Counted from the stretch's first letter, positions 22,043-34,202 are shown. The stretch is DNA of 64,000 nt from Kondoa malvinella (GCA_039545315.1 BCIM01000001.1:3505783-3569782); one strand, 5' to 3'. Made by a program: numbers and translations. The notes: generated from the letters alone by a model not told the origin.

Positions 22043-23748
22043 ATGCAAGCAGTTTTGATCTATTCGATAGCGAGCAAGCAGCTCATCCTTACTTCACGAA
22101 TACCTACTGCCTATGCCGCTTTACCCAGTCTATGCCTAGATGCCCTATCGACACAAACTACAAGGACAGCTTTGATTTGGTTGCCTGGCTTTGAAGGCGT
22201 GTCCAAGCCCAGCTTGCAATATGGGAAACGACACTCGTATTTTGAAGATGAGGATATGAGCGAGGATGAAGAGGCTGGGCCTGATCTGTTGGTTGACAAT
22301 GCTTGGACTGATCAACCTTCGACGAGCAAGAATGGCGCTGCTCGTCCGACACAGCAAAAGAAAGAAGCGGGTGCTTGCTGTTGTGTAGTCAGCAAGAATG
22401 GATTGAGGTTTGCTGTACCTATAGTATCTGATGGTCTGTCATACTGTCTTGGAAATGGGCGACAAGGCTGATGATGTGATTCCAGTCGACCCTGCTCTGC
22501 CTTTCGCCTTTCTTGAAGCTCTGATAGCTGTGCTGGAAGATTACTTTGGCAAACTGTCTGAAGCGGTTATCAAGGATTCGTTTGATGTAGTACTACAGGT
22601 TAGCTCGTCTTTCAATTCAACTGTGTGTTGTACTGAAACAGCGAGACACCAGATCCTAGAAGAGACACTATGCGCACCACATCCAGGTCTAACAGATGCT
22701 TCAGCGCTCAAAGAACTCATTCCCCCGCCTTCACTTTACGCTAAAATGCTCACTGCCGCCAGTTCAGCTCTTTCACCTGGTGTATCCAAGACTGGACCGA
22801 GTATGGCAATAGAGAACCGGAGCCAAACTCTTTCCAGTCCTATACCTTGGCGCAGATCGGGCATCAAGTATCAGAGTCAGGAAGTCTACTTTGATGTGGT
22901 GGAAGAGATATCGGGTATAGTAGATAAGTAGGTACTTGACTATGATTCAAGTACGTAGCTGACCAATGAACAGATACGGGAAACTGATCTGTGCGCAAAT
23001 TTGGGGCTCGATAGAATCGAAATGCCGATTATCAGGCATGCCCGACCTCCTCATGTCGCTCTCCTCGCCCGATCTGTTACAAGACACCTGTTTTCACCCA
23101 TGCGTCCGATTAGCAAGATGGAACAGCAACAAATCACTGTCTTTCGTTCCGCCAGACGGAAAATTCACTCTGATGCAATACCGACTCGCGACACCTACAT
23201 CACCTGCTTTTCTGCCTCTTCAACTCCGACCAATGATCACACTAGGCACATCAGGCGGCGCTTTTCAGCTGACCATGTCTTCTCGAAATCCTTCTTCGAG
23301 ACCTTTGGAGAATGTCAAGCTCTTGCTCAAATTAGGGACGAACGCTACTTCTGTTCAAGCGACTATTTCAGGTGGTCATTCTCAGAATAGGAAAGAGGAA
23401 GATTTACCTGGCGGGAGATGGGAATTCGATCCTTTATCGGGATGGTTGGGCTGGTTGGTGCCCAAGTTATCAAGCAGTGATAAACCTTGCGTTTTTGAAG
23501 GGACTTGGAATTCTTCGTTCGTCTCCAGTCTTTCTTTCCTCTTATGTTTACTTAAAGTATCTATTAGAGTATCCCCTTGCCCAAGTCCAGCTTTAGGAAT
23601 TCAAGCGGAATTCGAGAGCGCATTGACCAATGTTAGTGGGATCCAGATTAGCAATCTCAAGATTGTCAGTCAGGGAGCGGGGGAACAGCTGTACAAAGGT
23701 GTTAGGCCGATGATGAAGAGTGGGAGGTTGGAGTATAGGTGGTCATGA
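22043..23748 (+). CDS. APM3: AP-3 adaptor complex medium (mu) subunit
   Basis: Cargo-binding subunit of AP-3, which sorts proteins from Golgi or endosomes to the vacuole. A divergent longin-like N-terminus (MQAVLIYSIASKQLILTSRI) contains an acidic insert (SYFEDEDMSEDEEAG) and continues CCVVSKNGLRFAVPIVSD, VDPALPFAFLEALIAVLEDY and IKDSFDVVLQILEE. Then come IPWRRSGIKYQSQEVYFDVV and EEISGIVDKYGKLICAQIWG. The mu-homology domain has SGMPDLLMSLSSPDLLQDTC, FHPCVRLARW and SFVPPDGKFTLMQYR, and the end is KSGRLEYRWS. WRRxGxKY and the FxPPDG motif match AP-3 mu better than AP-1/AP-2 mu. Four introns; one acceptor is the second AG so that VVLQ joins ILEE. The N-terminal insert is longer than usual. Confidence 0.9.
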
Positions 23749-24499
23749 GGCAGGAATTGTCGGTCTCTGGGTGGTGAAGCGAAGAAAAGTTTGGCTATCG
23801 AGGTCGCATACGGACTTTCGACCAAATGCGACACTCGATGTTCTGTTAGTGTCCTCTAGGACCATTTCGTTTTCGTTCGCTGGAATAGCAGAAGGCCAAC
23901 AGAAAAGCTGATGCAAGCCTGCGTCAAGCCTGTGAACTCAACATAAGCGAAGCAATGTTCGATTTGTTCAAACCGGCGGTTCAGATTCTGGGCTCCCGAT
24001 GGGCTCCCTGTCAGCAGCGGCCTATCAGCTATGCGCTGCTGCAGTGCCGTTGCTCAGACCACCTTGTGTGTCATTATGGAGCCTTCCTGCCTTCCTGTTC
24101 AACAATTTCTGCATGCGATCGCACGCCCAATTCTGGTCCTTGATTTTCGCTCGCAATACGCGCAACATTCTTTGCTCTTGCTGTCGGTCGCTTGCCTTAC
24201 AAGTCAACCAGAAGGCATCCTCTCCCCTTTGACCAATCTCACCAGTAATTTGCCGCCTCTCGTACTGATCTGACGCAGTCAGTCTAGTGCAGGCCAGGCA
24301 AGGGCAATTGCGCAACCCTGACAGCAATCCTAAAGCGGTCTCGCTGAAGGCGACTAATTTCCGAGGGTACCATCCCTTTCTTTCGACGAAACAGAATTTT
24401 AATTCTCAACCTTGGCAAGCTCTTCTCAACACGACCAGTCCGTCTTGTCTCCTTCCTGTCACGTCATATACTCGTCTCTATATCCCTTTTCCTTTCATT
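23749..24499. other. intergenic, about 750 bases, no gene supported
   Basis: Between AP-3 mu and the next (+) gene. Short frames exist on both strands (for example a charged 100-codon frame at 24025-24327 on the (-) strand), but none has a recognised family or convincing splice partners. A pyrimidine-rich stretch at about 24450-24495 precedes the next start codon, as in many fungal promoters. Confidence 0.5.
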
Positions 24500-26203
24500 A
24501 TGCCTTCATCTAAACCCTCTTCAACCGCGGGCCTTCCTCATACTTCGGCCTTGCCGACTCATCGTGACCTCGCTCTAACGTTGAGAGGCCGCTCGCCAGG
24601 GTCTGCAGCTAGTTCTAGAGTGGTCTTGCCTGCAGCGACGCCCAGAGGAACTTCACAGGGTGAGTCTCTGCCATGTGTTGTCCTCAACTTGCTGATTATC
24701 GGACAAAGGTAATCAATCTCAAACTCGCTCCGAAGGTAAGTAGCTCTAGTGGCTCATTGCGACGACATCTTATCTATGGTGCACCTTTACAGGTCAAAGG
24801 GTTACAGGCATATCGAGAGGAAGCCCTCACGCAGGCGGTGCCAGTAAGCTCTTGGCTCTGTCCCAAACTGTCGTACTAATACCTGCTCCACAGCACAAGC
24901 TGACCAAAGTCTGTACGATGCATTTCCTTTCAATCCGCAGGGATGGGATAGAGCATTTGAGAAGGCTGATAATGGTATGCTGTTCATGCTTCAGCTACAA
25001 GTTTAATTGAATGCTGCTGCAGACCGTTGGGACCGGGCTTTTGAAGCAGCTGCTGGAGGACGCAGACCACGTCGGAACAGCTTACAAGCCTCGTCAGGCA
25101 ATTCTTCGCCTCAATCGTCTGGTACTCTGTCTCGCCCCGTCAGCTCGGGACAATTGTCTGTCTTGAATCAAAGATACGGACATGTCAATGCGCGGCCGCA
25201 AGCGATACAGCCTGGGCATAACACTCCCGCGCCCCAAGGTATACAACAAGCTTCGCAACAACATGGAAGACCACCTCTGACACCAGTCACACCAATAGGC
25301 CAAGGCAATACTGTCACTGCCGATCATCTAGAACACAACATGCGCATGAAACCAACCTTGATTCAGATCAGCAGACTTAGAACACAAAAAGATGAATGGT
25401 ATGGTCTGCAAACTCTTGCCAAGTTGAAATATGCAATCGAATGGTGGAATATGTTGCCCGTCATCTACGCTGGCCATGGCACGACGCTGATCAGTCAAGT
25501 TGGTCCTCATGAGCTATATCTAGCTCTGGAGTGGCTCAGAATATGTCCTAGCGGCACGCAAGGCGCTCTTACGAGCGCTTATCACTCGATTATCGATTGG
25601 ATGGCGCAGTGTCCGGCAAATGAACCTGCTGAGATCGAACTGTGGAAGAGAAATTCGTACGGCACTTCCATGAAAAATCTCAGCTTTGCGCAAGTTCTAC
25701 ATCGGATCAGGGACGGTTGCCTTCTGAACTACATGTGTGGGAATCCGCCTCCGATTGCATCTGGAGAGGTCAATCTTTTGGCAAGGTTGAACATTTCGCC
25801 TGCGGACTTGGGGCACTTGTCCAGCAGGCCGGCTCCTCGCCCAGAACTCGATGAGACGCGTTACAAAATACTCGCTCGTTGCTGGTCTGTAGCTTTCTGG
25901 GCTACCTGGGGCGCGACAGAGGATCCTTTTCACAGTGATGGTGGACTGCCAGGAAGACTTTACTACATGGAACCATTGGGAGAATGGCATGCCCGATGGT
26001 CGGATTTCATACAGCCATACGCTACCATCAGAGCTGCCAATTATCAATCATTCCGCTTCAATTCGGAGACCGCCCGCAACTTGGGAAACGGCATCGTTGT
26101 CATTCATAACAATCCTTGGGAACTGATCGTCGACTTTGCGCTTGGAGCTAAGACGCCTCACGAGATTCAATATGAGAAGCGGACAGCCAGGACACGTTTG
26201 TAA
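24500..26203 (+). CDS. unrecognised fungal protein with a C-terminal folded domain
   Basis: The start MPSSKPSSTAGLPHTSALPT follows a CT-rich leader. The first five short exons code for a Ser/Gly/Gln-rich disordered part. A short motif occurs twice on either side of an intron near 24975-25022: NPQGWDRAFEKADN and then DRWDRAFEAAAGG. The large last exon has another disordered Q/P-rich stretch and then a folded domain from about 25325. That domain is rich in Trp and Tyr: KDEWYGLQTLAKLKYAIEWW, ELYLALEWLRICPSGTQGAL, IDWMAQCPANEPAEIELW, CWSVAFWATWGATEDPF and NPWELIVDFALGAKTPHEIQ. The protein ends TARTRL. I do not recognise the domain. No membrane segment or signal peptide is seen. Confidence 0.75.
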
Positions 26204-26751
26204 CCAGATGTATCGGGCTGGCATCTTCAATGACTTAGATTAGAGAACGACTCTTCATTAAAATTCCCACAGCTTTGGCAGTATTGCATTATCCTTAGAC
26301 TTTGTAGAAGCAGCCCGCATCTGTTTCCAGAAGTGGAAAAGCATCGCAGCACGAACAAGAACACTTTCAGAGGCATAGTAGTGCAAGATCCGCAAGGGCC
26401 ACTAGATACCAGCCAAAGCATAGACAAGCGGCAGATTGGTCATCTACGAACACGAGCAGTCATGACTGAACAAGCCTGATGAACCTGGAAGAAATGTAAG
26501 AGAATGAATTGACATTGAACTGTCCCACCGACCGTTTGGTAAGACCTTGCCAGATGACAGAGATTGGAGACAGAGGTCGTGTTCATTAAAAATCGCCAAA
26601 TGTAATAGGACTCTCTAAGCTCGATCAAGAGACTGTAGATATCGCACACGGCACAGAGAAGAGATCAGAAGACCAGGGATCTGGCAGAGGCAGCTAGCAG
26701 TGGCTCGAAGTCACCTCGGCTGCACAAGATCGAAAACGGCCTGCAGACCGC
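26204..26751. other. intergenic, about 550 bases
   Basis: Tandem spacing between two (+) genes of unknown function. No coding pattern, RNA gene or repeat recognised. Confidence 0.5.
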
Positions 26752-28127
26752 ATGCTGCTACGAATACAGTTGTTGGCTGAAAATCTGACAATCTGTCAAG
26801 TCTGCCTTGACGGAGACAGATCAAGAAGGGAGATAGGAAGAGAGCGGATACACCTCCTGCGGAGACAACTTCCGAAATCGGAAGTCTCTCTTGCACCACC
26901 AACCGTCCCAAGGTACAGCCAAGGGATAGCAAGCCATGCAAGACGGCGAGACTCTCTCCTTTCTCAAGCGATACACAGGCTGACAATGCAATAGGACAGC
27001 GAACTGGCCCTTCGCCTCATGACAGCCTTTTCGTTGCACCTCAGCCTAATCTCCATGGCTCTCCCTCTCCCCAAGGGCTGGATGTAGCCAATCTCACTCA
27101 TGAACAATTGCTTGGGAACTCTCTCTATCTTTCTCTCGTTACCGAACAGGTCCTATCCTTCTCGTCTCACATCTTTTCTCTGCTCATTCCTTTCGTGTCT
27201 AGGCTGTCAATCGAGGCAAACTTGAAGCTTTGAGCGCTGCTCTGGCCAACCGACTCCATGATCTCATTCCTGCAGCTCATACACCAACGCACCCACAGCA
27301 AGTCACTATGGCCTCAGTCTTTCCCGCGCCTTTACCCAGCGTGCTGCGACCCAACATGCATTCAACCGATTACAACATTTACCCTCTCCCTAGTCCTGGT
27401 GGCAGTCAACGCGCCGCTTCTAACACTCCACCGCCTTTTCGACCAGGCCAAATGGCGCCCAAGTTTCCATACCCGCCTTATGATCGAATCCAACGCGAAC
27501 AAAAGGATTACCCAGGTATCAAATTCTGGACTAAAGAAGATGCCATGAAGGATCCTGTCGCTCATCCAAACAAGAACGTTCGTCATCCAATCATGAAGAA
27601 AATTGTCGAGGATAGAGAAGGTGCTTTAGTGGATGAAGCGAGGTTTGGCGAGATTCAAGGACACGTCAGAACGGCCGCCAGCAAGACTTTGGATCTCAAG
27701 TCTTCGTGGACCAAACAGTCTCAAGCGCGTCAACAGGAATTCATTGCCATGGTTGAACAATTGGCTCCTGAATTGTCCTATTCTGAACCAGAGGGTTGGA
27801 AAGCGGTCGCTATGGCGAGAACGTATTTGGACGGCAAGACTAGGCGAGGAAGAGAAATGACTGATGGGACTGGCAAGAAGGGCAAGAAGAGGATGGCTAG
27901 CGAAGCTTTGGCTGCGGGTGAAGATCAGCTTGATGATGCTTCGCAAAGTCAGATGCAAGAGGATGATTTGACTGATCAGCCGGCGAAGAGACTTAGGTCT
28001 GCTGATATCAACGTGAGCTTGTTCCTCGGCATGCTGGATGAAGCTGATGCCCTGTTAGATCTGCCCGACTTTGCAAGATCCAACTTTGCACGGCTCAGAT
28101 CCAGTAGCTTCTACCTCGAACGCGTAG
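26752..28127 (+). CDS. unrecognised, probably disordered protein; start uncertain
   Basis: The safe part is one frame from about 26840 on, through ADNAIGQRTGPSPHDSLFVA, LDVANLTHEQLLGNSLYLSL and the long exon with VNRGKLEALSAALANRLHDL, YNIYPLPSPGGSQRAA, PYPPYDRIQREQKDYPGIKF, RHPIMKKIVEDREGALVDEA and WTKQSQARQQEFIAMVEQLA. A basic stretch GKKGKKRMASE may be a nuclear signal and is followed by an acidic tail. The last exon gives ICPTLQDPTLHGSDPVASTS and stops at 28127. The only workable start found is ATG at 26752, which needs an intron with its acceptor in GGAGATAG near 26838. No family recognised; a nuclear role is a guess from the KKGKKR stretch. Confidence 0.6.
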
Positions 28128-28279
28128 CGCTTCTTCTCTGCACTCCTGCGCGATTCAGAAAGGTTGAGAAGATGGGCTTGTTTTTTTCTCGTTCGACGGA
28201 CGCGCATTACGCGACTTGTTTCATTTGGCATTGTTTTGATCCTTGTACCTTTACTTTATCTATCGATTGTAGCTCTATC

Positions 28280-31200
28280 ATGTCCCAAGCTAGCGACAGC
28301 GAGAATGCCAGCCTAAAGCAGACATCGGCCAAACCTTCGTCAAATATGTTAGTTGACAATTGAATGCCGCTCCGTTTTCAATGACCACCTGACTGATGCT
28401 TGGTTGATATCCTGTTTGCACAGCAAGCGTACCTCTTCACGCAGGAAGCTAATAGAAAGCTCTATTACCGATTTCTTCAGTCGAAGACCTTCTACTGCTC
28501 CCTCGACCCCCTCTACTAGCCCTGACGACAGCGGCATCAGTACAAGTACCGAATTGAGCGACTTGCATGGGAATCAGAAGTTTGGAGCAGCAGTGACCAC
28601 CTCGTCAAGCCAAAAACCTCAAAATAACGCTGTTGCATCTTTAAAGGCTTTGAGCAGCCCAATGCCCCGTAGCAGTAGACCTGGCACACAAAATACACTT
28701 GCAGCCAATAACAGCAATAGAGCATCAAGTCCTGTGGAAGTCTCTAGCGGCGAGAGCGTCTGTTCAGTCAAATCGCACGATTCTGATATTCAAGTCCTTT
28801 CTGATCAAGATCCCGATATTCAAGTCATTTCCAGTAAGCCAGCAAGCAAGCCAGTAACAGCAGAAAGAAGAGGACCCATTGATCTTTGCTCGCCGGAGCC
28901 TAGCATGTCAAAGAAGACCAAGTCGAAAACCTTATCCGGGGCAGTGCTTTCGCCTGAACCGCCTAGAGCGTCTACATCCAAGTTAGAATCACCTGCAAAA
29001 TCCTCTACGCTTCGAGTCGAAAGCAGCCCATCAGCTAGCAAAGCGCTTCGAGTCCTGCCGCAAGGTTCTACTTCACCTGCTGCTTGCAGAACTTTAGCAC
29101 CTCCTCGTACAAACGGCGCAGAGAACGGCCCCTCCCCTCGTCGCTCTCCTCGTCTGTTGTCTCCAGAACCTCGACCCATCAAACAACCTCGCAGCTCAAG
29201 TAAAGCGCCATCCAAGCCTCCAATGGCTCGAAAGAGCAGTATGCCTATAGTCCCTCTCTCATCCATCAAACCAGCCATCGAACCAGTCTCAGACCGGAAA
29301 CGTGTCATTCAACGCGACTTCTCAGTCGAAATCAACCCAGCTGATCATCCTGGTCCTTCATCCCGTCATATTACTGCATCACCACCGAAAGCCAAACCTG
29401 CTTCTCCGCTCAAAGGATCTTCAGTAAAAGGCAAGCAACGAATGGATATCGATGAAGAAGATTCAGCTATCGCAGAGATGCTCAGTCCCGTTAAGCGAAA
29501 GACACCAGATACAGAAGATGCGGACATGTCATCTCCTTCGCCTGTCAAAGCTCCTGACCCACCGAAACCTGCAAAGCTCACTCGACTACCGGGTGAAAGT
29601 GGACGGGAATTCGGAGCGAGACTATTGGCCAATCGGAAAGCTGCTTCTGCCGCTGCTGCAACGCCTGATCCAGCTTCAAAAGATGAGGAACCCTCAACCA
29701 AGAAGATGAAGTTTTCAGATGACATGGACTCGGATGATGATTTGGTCGATGCAGGTGAAGCGGCAAAGAAAGCTTCGGTCGCGGCGGGTAAAGCTAGGGC
29801 AGAAAGGGAAGAAGCTGCTCGAGCGGCTGAAGCTCGTCTCAATGGCACTTCTGCATCAACTAGCAAGTCTGCGAAAGACCCAGCGCCAGTATCAAGGCGG
29901 ACAAGTCGAGGTCGGAAATCCCAGCTCGAGGAAGTACCGGAAGAAGAAGATCCGAGTATGAGGAGTATGCTGGATGAATGGGCTGCAGGTGATTTTGGTG
30001 GGAAAGGTCAATTCAGCCTGAAAGCTTTAGTCAAAGAAAGGGATGCCAGAGTCAAGAAAGGTTATATGAGTTATGCTGAAGTGGAAGCGATGAACCTCAC
30101 TGTGCGTCTGATCAGTGCTTGCTCTCACGGGAACTGACTGTATTAACAGATCGAAGAAACCATGGGCGATATTGAAGGCGGCAGTCAGAGCAAAGAAGAG
30201 CTAGATCGTCTGAGGGCGTCAAAAGGCGCACTGACAAAGATGATCGGCGGCGGAAACAAGACCAACAAGCTGCTCGATGCTGTGCTAGACGAAGAAAAGG
30301 AGGACGAAGCCGCTAATCAAGCTGCGCTGGACGCCCGACGCTTTTGGACTCATCGTGAGGCTGGCGAAGCCAGCGAGCTTCAGGTGAGCTTGATTTCGGC
30401 TGGGTCTCTTTATTCGGCTGATGGTGGCTCTACGACAGGCCTACACATCACCGGAAGCTTCGACGTACGAGTCTACGCTTTTTCTAGACAATGTCATCGA
30501 CGATTTGCGAAGTATGTTGTCGAATGCTAGACAATAATTTTCGAAGCTGACTTTGCCGCCAGGAGGTCTGCAAGATCCTCTGGCCTATTCTTGCGAGATA
30601 GCACTGTCGATAGGCAGCTGGGTCGACACATATAGTGTCAACATAGCGACAACCTGGTTCTTTGACATAGGTATGTCTGCTACCTCTTGTGCTATCACTT
30701 GTCTCACATTGTAACAGCCGCTAATCCAACAGCCAGTCGTCAACTCGCTTCGTCTATCATGCCTACACTACTAAACTTAATCCGCGAATCGAGCAAACGT
30801 ATCGGTGAAGATGCTTCGGTGCGGATACCGATCGAACTCGACCATTTTGGCAGAGCTCTTCACATTTTGGGCGCCAGACCAGATGCAGAATTGCCATCAC
30901 TCTTTCCGAACAAAGGCAAGCAATCAGCGGAGGGCCAGAGTAGTCCGATTGCCGCTTCGCCATTACTCGAAGCCTCGCTACGGAAGCCGGCGCTTGTGCG
31001 TCTTCTGCGCATCGCTGAACAGCTAGCCACTTCAGGGTAAGCACACTGGTCAGTGTACAATCTCATGGATACTTATTCTGCTGCAGTCATTGGTCTGCCA
31101 AGTCAAGTGATACTGTCGCCTTGGTCATAACTTTCTGCCGAATGTCTATCGATCCTGCTTCAGCTGCTTATCGCATGCCGCTGGAGAAGGCTATACATGC

Positions 31201-32129
31201 TCTGCTGCACTCAATACGGTCAGAGGACGTAATGCTAGTACGTTAGACTCGACCTATCGGAGCCTCGATGATTGATTGCCTATGAGCAGCCGCTTGAGCC
31301 GTTGATCAGCTTGTGCAAAGATCAAAATCGCCAATGTCAATATGAAATCGTTGGCATCCTGCCTCATCGAACCTCGGCAGACAGGCTGCTCCGCCGTTGG
31401 CTGGCTTGGACTCTTTTGACATCGCGGGCGTCCGAAGTCACATCGGTTCGTGCTGCCCTAAACCACTTTTATTTTGCTAAGTATCTGGCAGCTGGCATGT
31501 CAACATGGGCCGCCTCTATCAGCGATATTGGAGCTGTTCAAGTCACCTAGCCGAGATGGACCTTTCTACGCACAAGACGACTTTGACGAGTTGACCCTGT
31601 ACTACTCTACGAACCTTTTGCAAATTGTCGTCAGCGATATGTGGACCGATCTCATACGGATTCTTCCAGTCGATGGCAATTCAGAGGGCGACCAGCTCTT
31701 GAAACAGACAAAGAAGCTGCATGACGCACTCACCAACACTGATCGCGGTATTCGTACGTCGCTATCGCCTTTTTTCCTAATCCACGTCCTAACAAATGTT
31801 ACAGGTGTGACTGCGCGTACCAACAACCCGTTGCGGAACAAAGCGAGAAACCAGATCACTCGCCTCGGGCATTCGCTATACCACCGTGAGTACCTGTACA
31901 AGCTCTTAGGTACACTTCTTACTTGAGATCAGAGCATCGTACGGCGGAAAGCTCGGCGAATGCAGCTCGGAAAGCTGCTGGACTGATGAAACCGAAAGGA
32001 CAGCAGAAGTTGAATGCCTTCTTTGCACCAACAGCAAGTACCTCTAATGCTGCAAGTGGAACGTCCAGCACGGAAGCTGGCGTCGACGGAAACGCACAAG
32101 CAGATGACGAGGAGCTGCCAGACGTGTAG
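28280..32129 (+). CDS. long Ser-rich protein with CANIN-like region (SLF2/Nse6 type) and terminal PIP-like motifs
   Basis: Starts MSQASDSENASLKQTSAKPS. The first half is a very long Ser/Pro/Lys disordered region with ESSITDFFSRRP near its start and repeated SDIQVLSDQDPDIQVISS (acidic/hydrophobic, SIM-like). A folded region begins GKGQFSLKALVKERDARVKK, then EEVEAMNL-like helices and GALTKMIGGGNKTNKLLDAV. It continues with helical exons (LFLDNVIDDLRGGLQDP, SWVDTYSVNIATTWFFDI, SIMPTLLNLIRESSKRIGED). The pattern is similar to CANIN-domain proteins (SLF2/FAM178 and Nse6-like factors) that load SMC5-SMC6 on DNA. The C-terminus has KPKGQQKLNAFFAPT, a good PIP box (Q-x-x-L-x-x-F-F), before an acidic tail. 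Ten or so introns. The CANIN call is inference. Confidence 0.7.
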
Positions 32130-32313
32130 TGTCGCATGTCGATAATGTAAATCCTTCGTTTTTCACATGAAAGCTATAGACATTTGACATAGGAAGACCC
32201 CGAATGATACTGAATTGCACTGAACTTCTCCTTCACACTTTGTACTTCTATTGTCGAACCCAAGTCAACTCGAATTCCCTGAACCTGATCCCCTCTCTCT
32301 CTGATAACACCTC

Positions 32314-32799
32314 TCAGACCCATAGCTGAGATGGTTGAGCCGAAGCCTCGCTGCTCTCACTCGTCTCTGATGCACTTCTCTCCCTGTTGGCTTCCTTGTA
32401 TGCGCTTGACAGAGCTTCATCGGATAGCCGAACGTATTTCGTGTCTCTTCGCATAGCGAGCAAGCTTGAACGATGTTGCAGAGCAGGAGATGACCACTTG
32501 TATGCATTCAATTCCTCTGATAGGGAGGCGTCGACAATGTAATCGTCTAGGTAGAGAGCTTCTTCAGTGAAGCATTCAGTTTCGAGGCTGTTGGATGGTG
32601 AGCAGCATTTAAAGTCGAGGCCGTCGTCAGAGGAAGAAGTGGTGGATGAGCGAGAAAAGAGGCTGGACCAAGTTGAAGCTGAGCTGCTCTTTCTGATTGG
32701 AGCTGATGTTGGAGCCAGTGTAGATGATACGGCAGGACGAGCAGGACGTGGAGGTGCTTCCACTTTGCGAGAGGTGGCTTCTTCGATAATTTTGCCCAT
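32314..32799 (-). CDS. unrecognised small Ser-rich protein
   Basis: 161 residues from MGKIIEEATSRKVEAPPRPA to the stop at 32314. The middle is Ser/Pro-rich, with STWSSLFSRSSTTSSSDDGL. An acidic stretch (ETECFTEEALYLDDYIVDAS) follows and the end is charged (EANRERSASETSESSEASAQ). No domain, membrane segment or signal peptide is seen, and a substrate of kinases is plausible but unproven. The frame stays open upstream to a good intron (GTAAGC donor near 32948, TAG acceptor near 32892) but without an ATG, which suggests a spliced 5' untranslated exon. It converges on the CANIN-like gene, with 184 bases between the stop codons. Confidence 0.6.
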   Translation of the reverse strand: MGKIIEEATSRKVEAPPRPARPAVSSTLAPTSAPIRKSSSASTWSSLFSRSSTTSSSDDGLDFKCCSPSNSLETECFTEEALYLDDYIVDASLSEELNAYKWSSPALQHRSSLLAMRRDTKYVRLSDEALSSAYKEANRERSASETSESSEASAQPSQLWV

Positions 32800-34202
32800 T
32801 GAGAAGATGACTTGACCAGCAGCAGCTTCAGTCTCTAGGTTTTGCTTCTTGCTGTTGGTAGACAGAAAGACTTTTTGAATGAATTTAAACACTATACCCA
32901 ACAAGTCAGCCGCGTGGTCGCAATGGTATGAGATAGGAGTGCTTACTAGTTCGTAAATGTTTTTCGTGTCTGGGTTTCGTAAAGCTTTTGAAGAGTTTTG
33001 GGGGAAAAAGAGAGATGGAAGAGAGAAGCAAGAGGGCCTTTTATTCTAGCCAGGTCGTACCATTGGTCGTGGCCAAGGGTCAGTCTACATTTTCACATTC
33101 CAGGTTCAGGTCGAGTCGCTAGATGATGCCCAATCCAAAATCGTGAAAGGGTGTGGGCCCAATGGGCTTGTCACTGTGCACGCGGAGTGTTGTATAGAAC
33201 GTAGAACGAACAGACATCGTTGGGAGAGCAAGACCTTTGCAAAGTGATCTGCTTCGACCCGAAAGCCTAGACTTGCATGAATGATCGAAAGACAGCGCGA
33301 CTCTGGTGTTTGATAAAGACGATAGCACAGCAAGGTTCGAAACAGCAGCAGCACAATCGCAAGACAGAGGCAGGTGAAGGCATCGTCCGCTCTTTCGCGG
33401 GCTTGACGTCAAACGATTCGTACTGTTGCAAATGATTCTTGCAGCGCTTGCATCTTTCCAGAGCCACGGCCACAGCGCAGTCTGCTTGCAGCATTGGTCA
33501 GGTCGTTGTGCAAGAATGAGCCTTTCAGTGTTCAAGCTTGCAAAGGCTCTATGCTGCGAAACACTTGATGGACATTACACGCAAGACCTGGCAGAAGTGA
33601 TTCAACTACAATGTGTGATGGGCTCTGCCATCCTCGCGGCGCATCAGATAGGCTGTAATCAGTGCATCTCTTGCTGCAAAAGTCTCCGGCGAACTGTACC
33701 TTCGTCTGCACAGTGTTCTTCTCCATTCTGGCCAGACGAATCTGAGCGACACGACTCTTAGTCATTCTCTCTGATTTCCTTAATCCCTTCCTCTTATCGC
33801 GTCCTTTTGCTCCTCTATTGCAGCCATCAAGACTTCTGATGCGACAACACATTCACGCTGGCTCTATTCTTGCCTCTCTGTGTACAGGTGGACCTATGAT
33901 CTATCTCCTCATCTATCGCATCATCAAGCCTCGCTTTTCTTCAGCTTAGATCTAATTCTCTTTGACCTCAGCTACAAGCCGCTGAACGGACGAATGCCCT
34001 CGACAGCCTTAGCTAGCCTTTTAGCTCCTGACGCTTCCCGATGGACTGAAACGCGGTGCTCTCGCCAAGGAATCGGCAAGAGCTCCCTTTGTCTCGTCTC
34101 TCATCAAAACCAGATCTATTCTGACCACCCCTTCTTCTCCCTCCAATCCCGACCTCTCATCCATCTCACCAGACAACTCTATACTATATCTTCATCTTCA
34201 TT
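32800..34202. other. long divergent intergenic region, 1.4 kb
   Basis: The left end (32800-33000) probably holds the spliced leader of the small (-) gene. The rest, about 33000-34202, has only short frames without family pattern on either strand. CT-rich tracts at about 33760-33860 and 34090-34200 lie upstream of the next (+) start codon. Confidence 0.5.

Noticed and set aside
24025..24327. 100-codon charged frame on the (-) strand
   Set aside because: No family pattern, no good splice partners, and the opposite strand is equally open. Kept only as a note in the intergenic entry.
33119..33852. Several overlapping frames of 60-140 codons on both strands, one with clustered cysteines (CKRCKNH ... 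CCCCFEPCC)
   Set aside because: The cysteine spacing does not fit twin CX9C or another known motif, and no consistent exon chain could be built.
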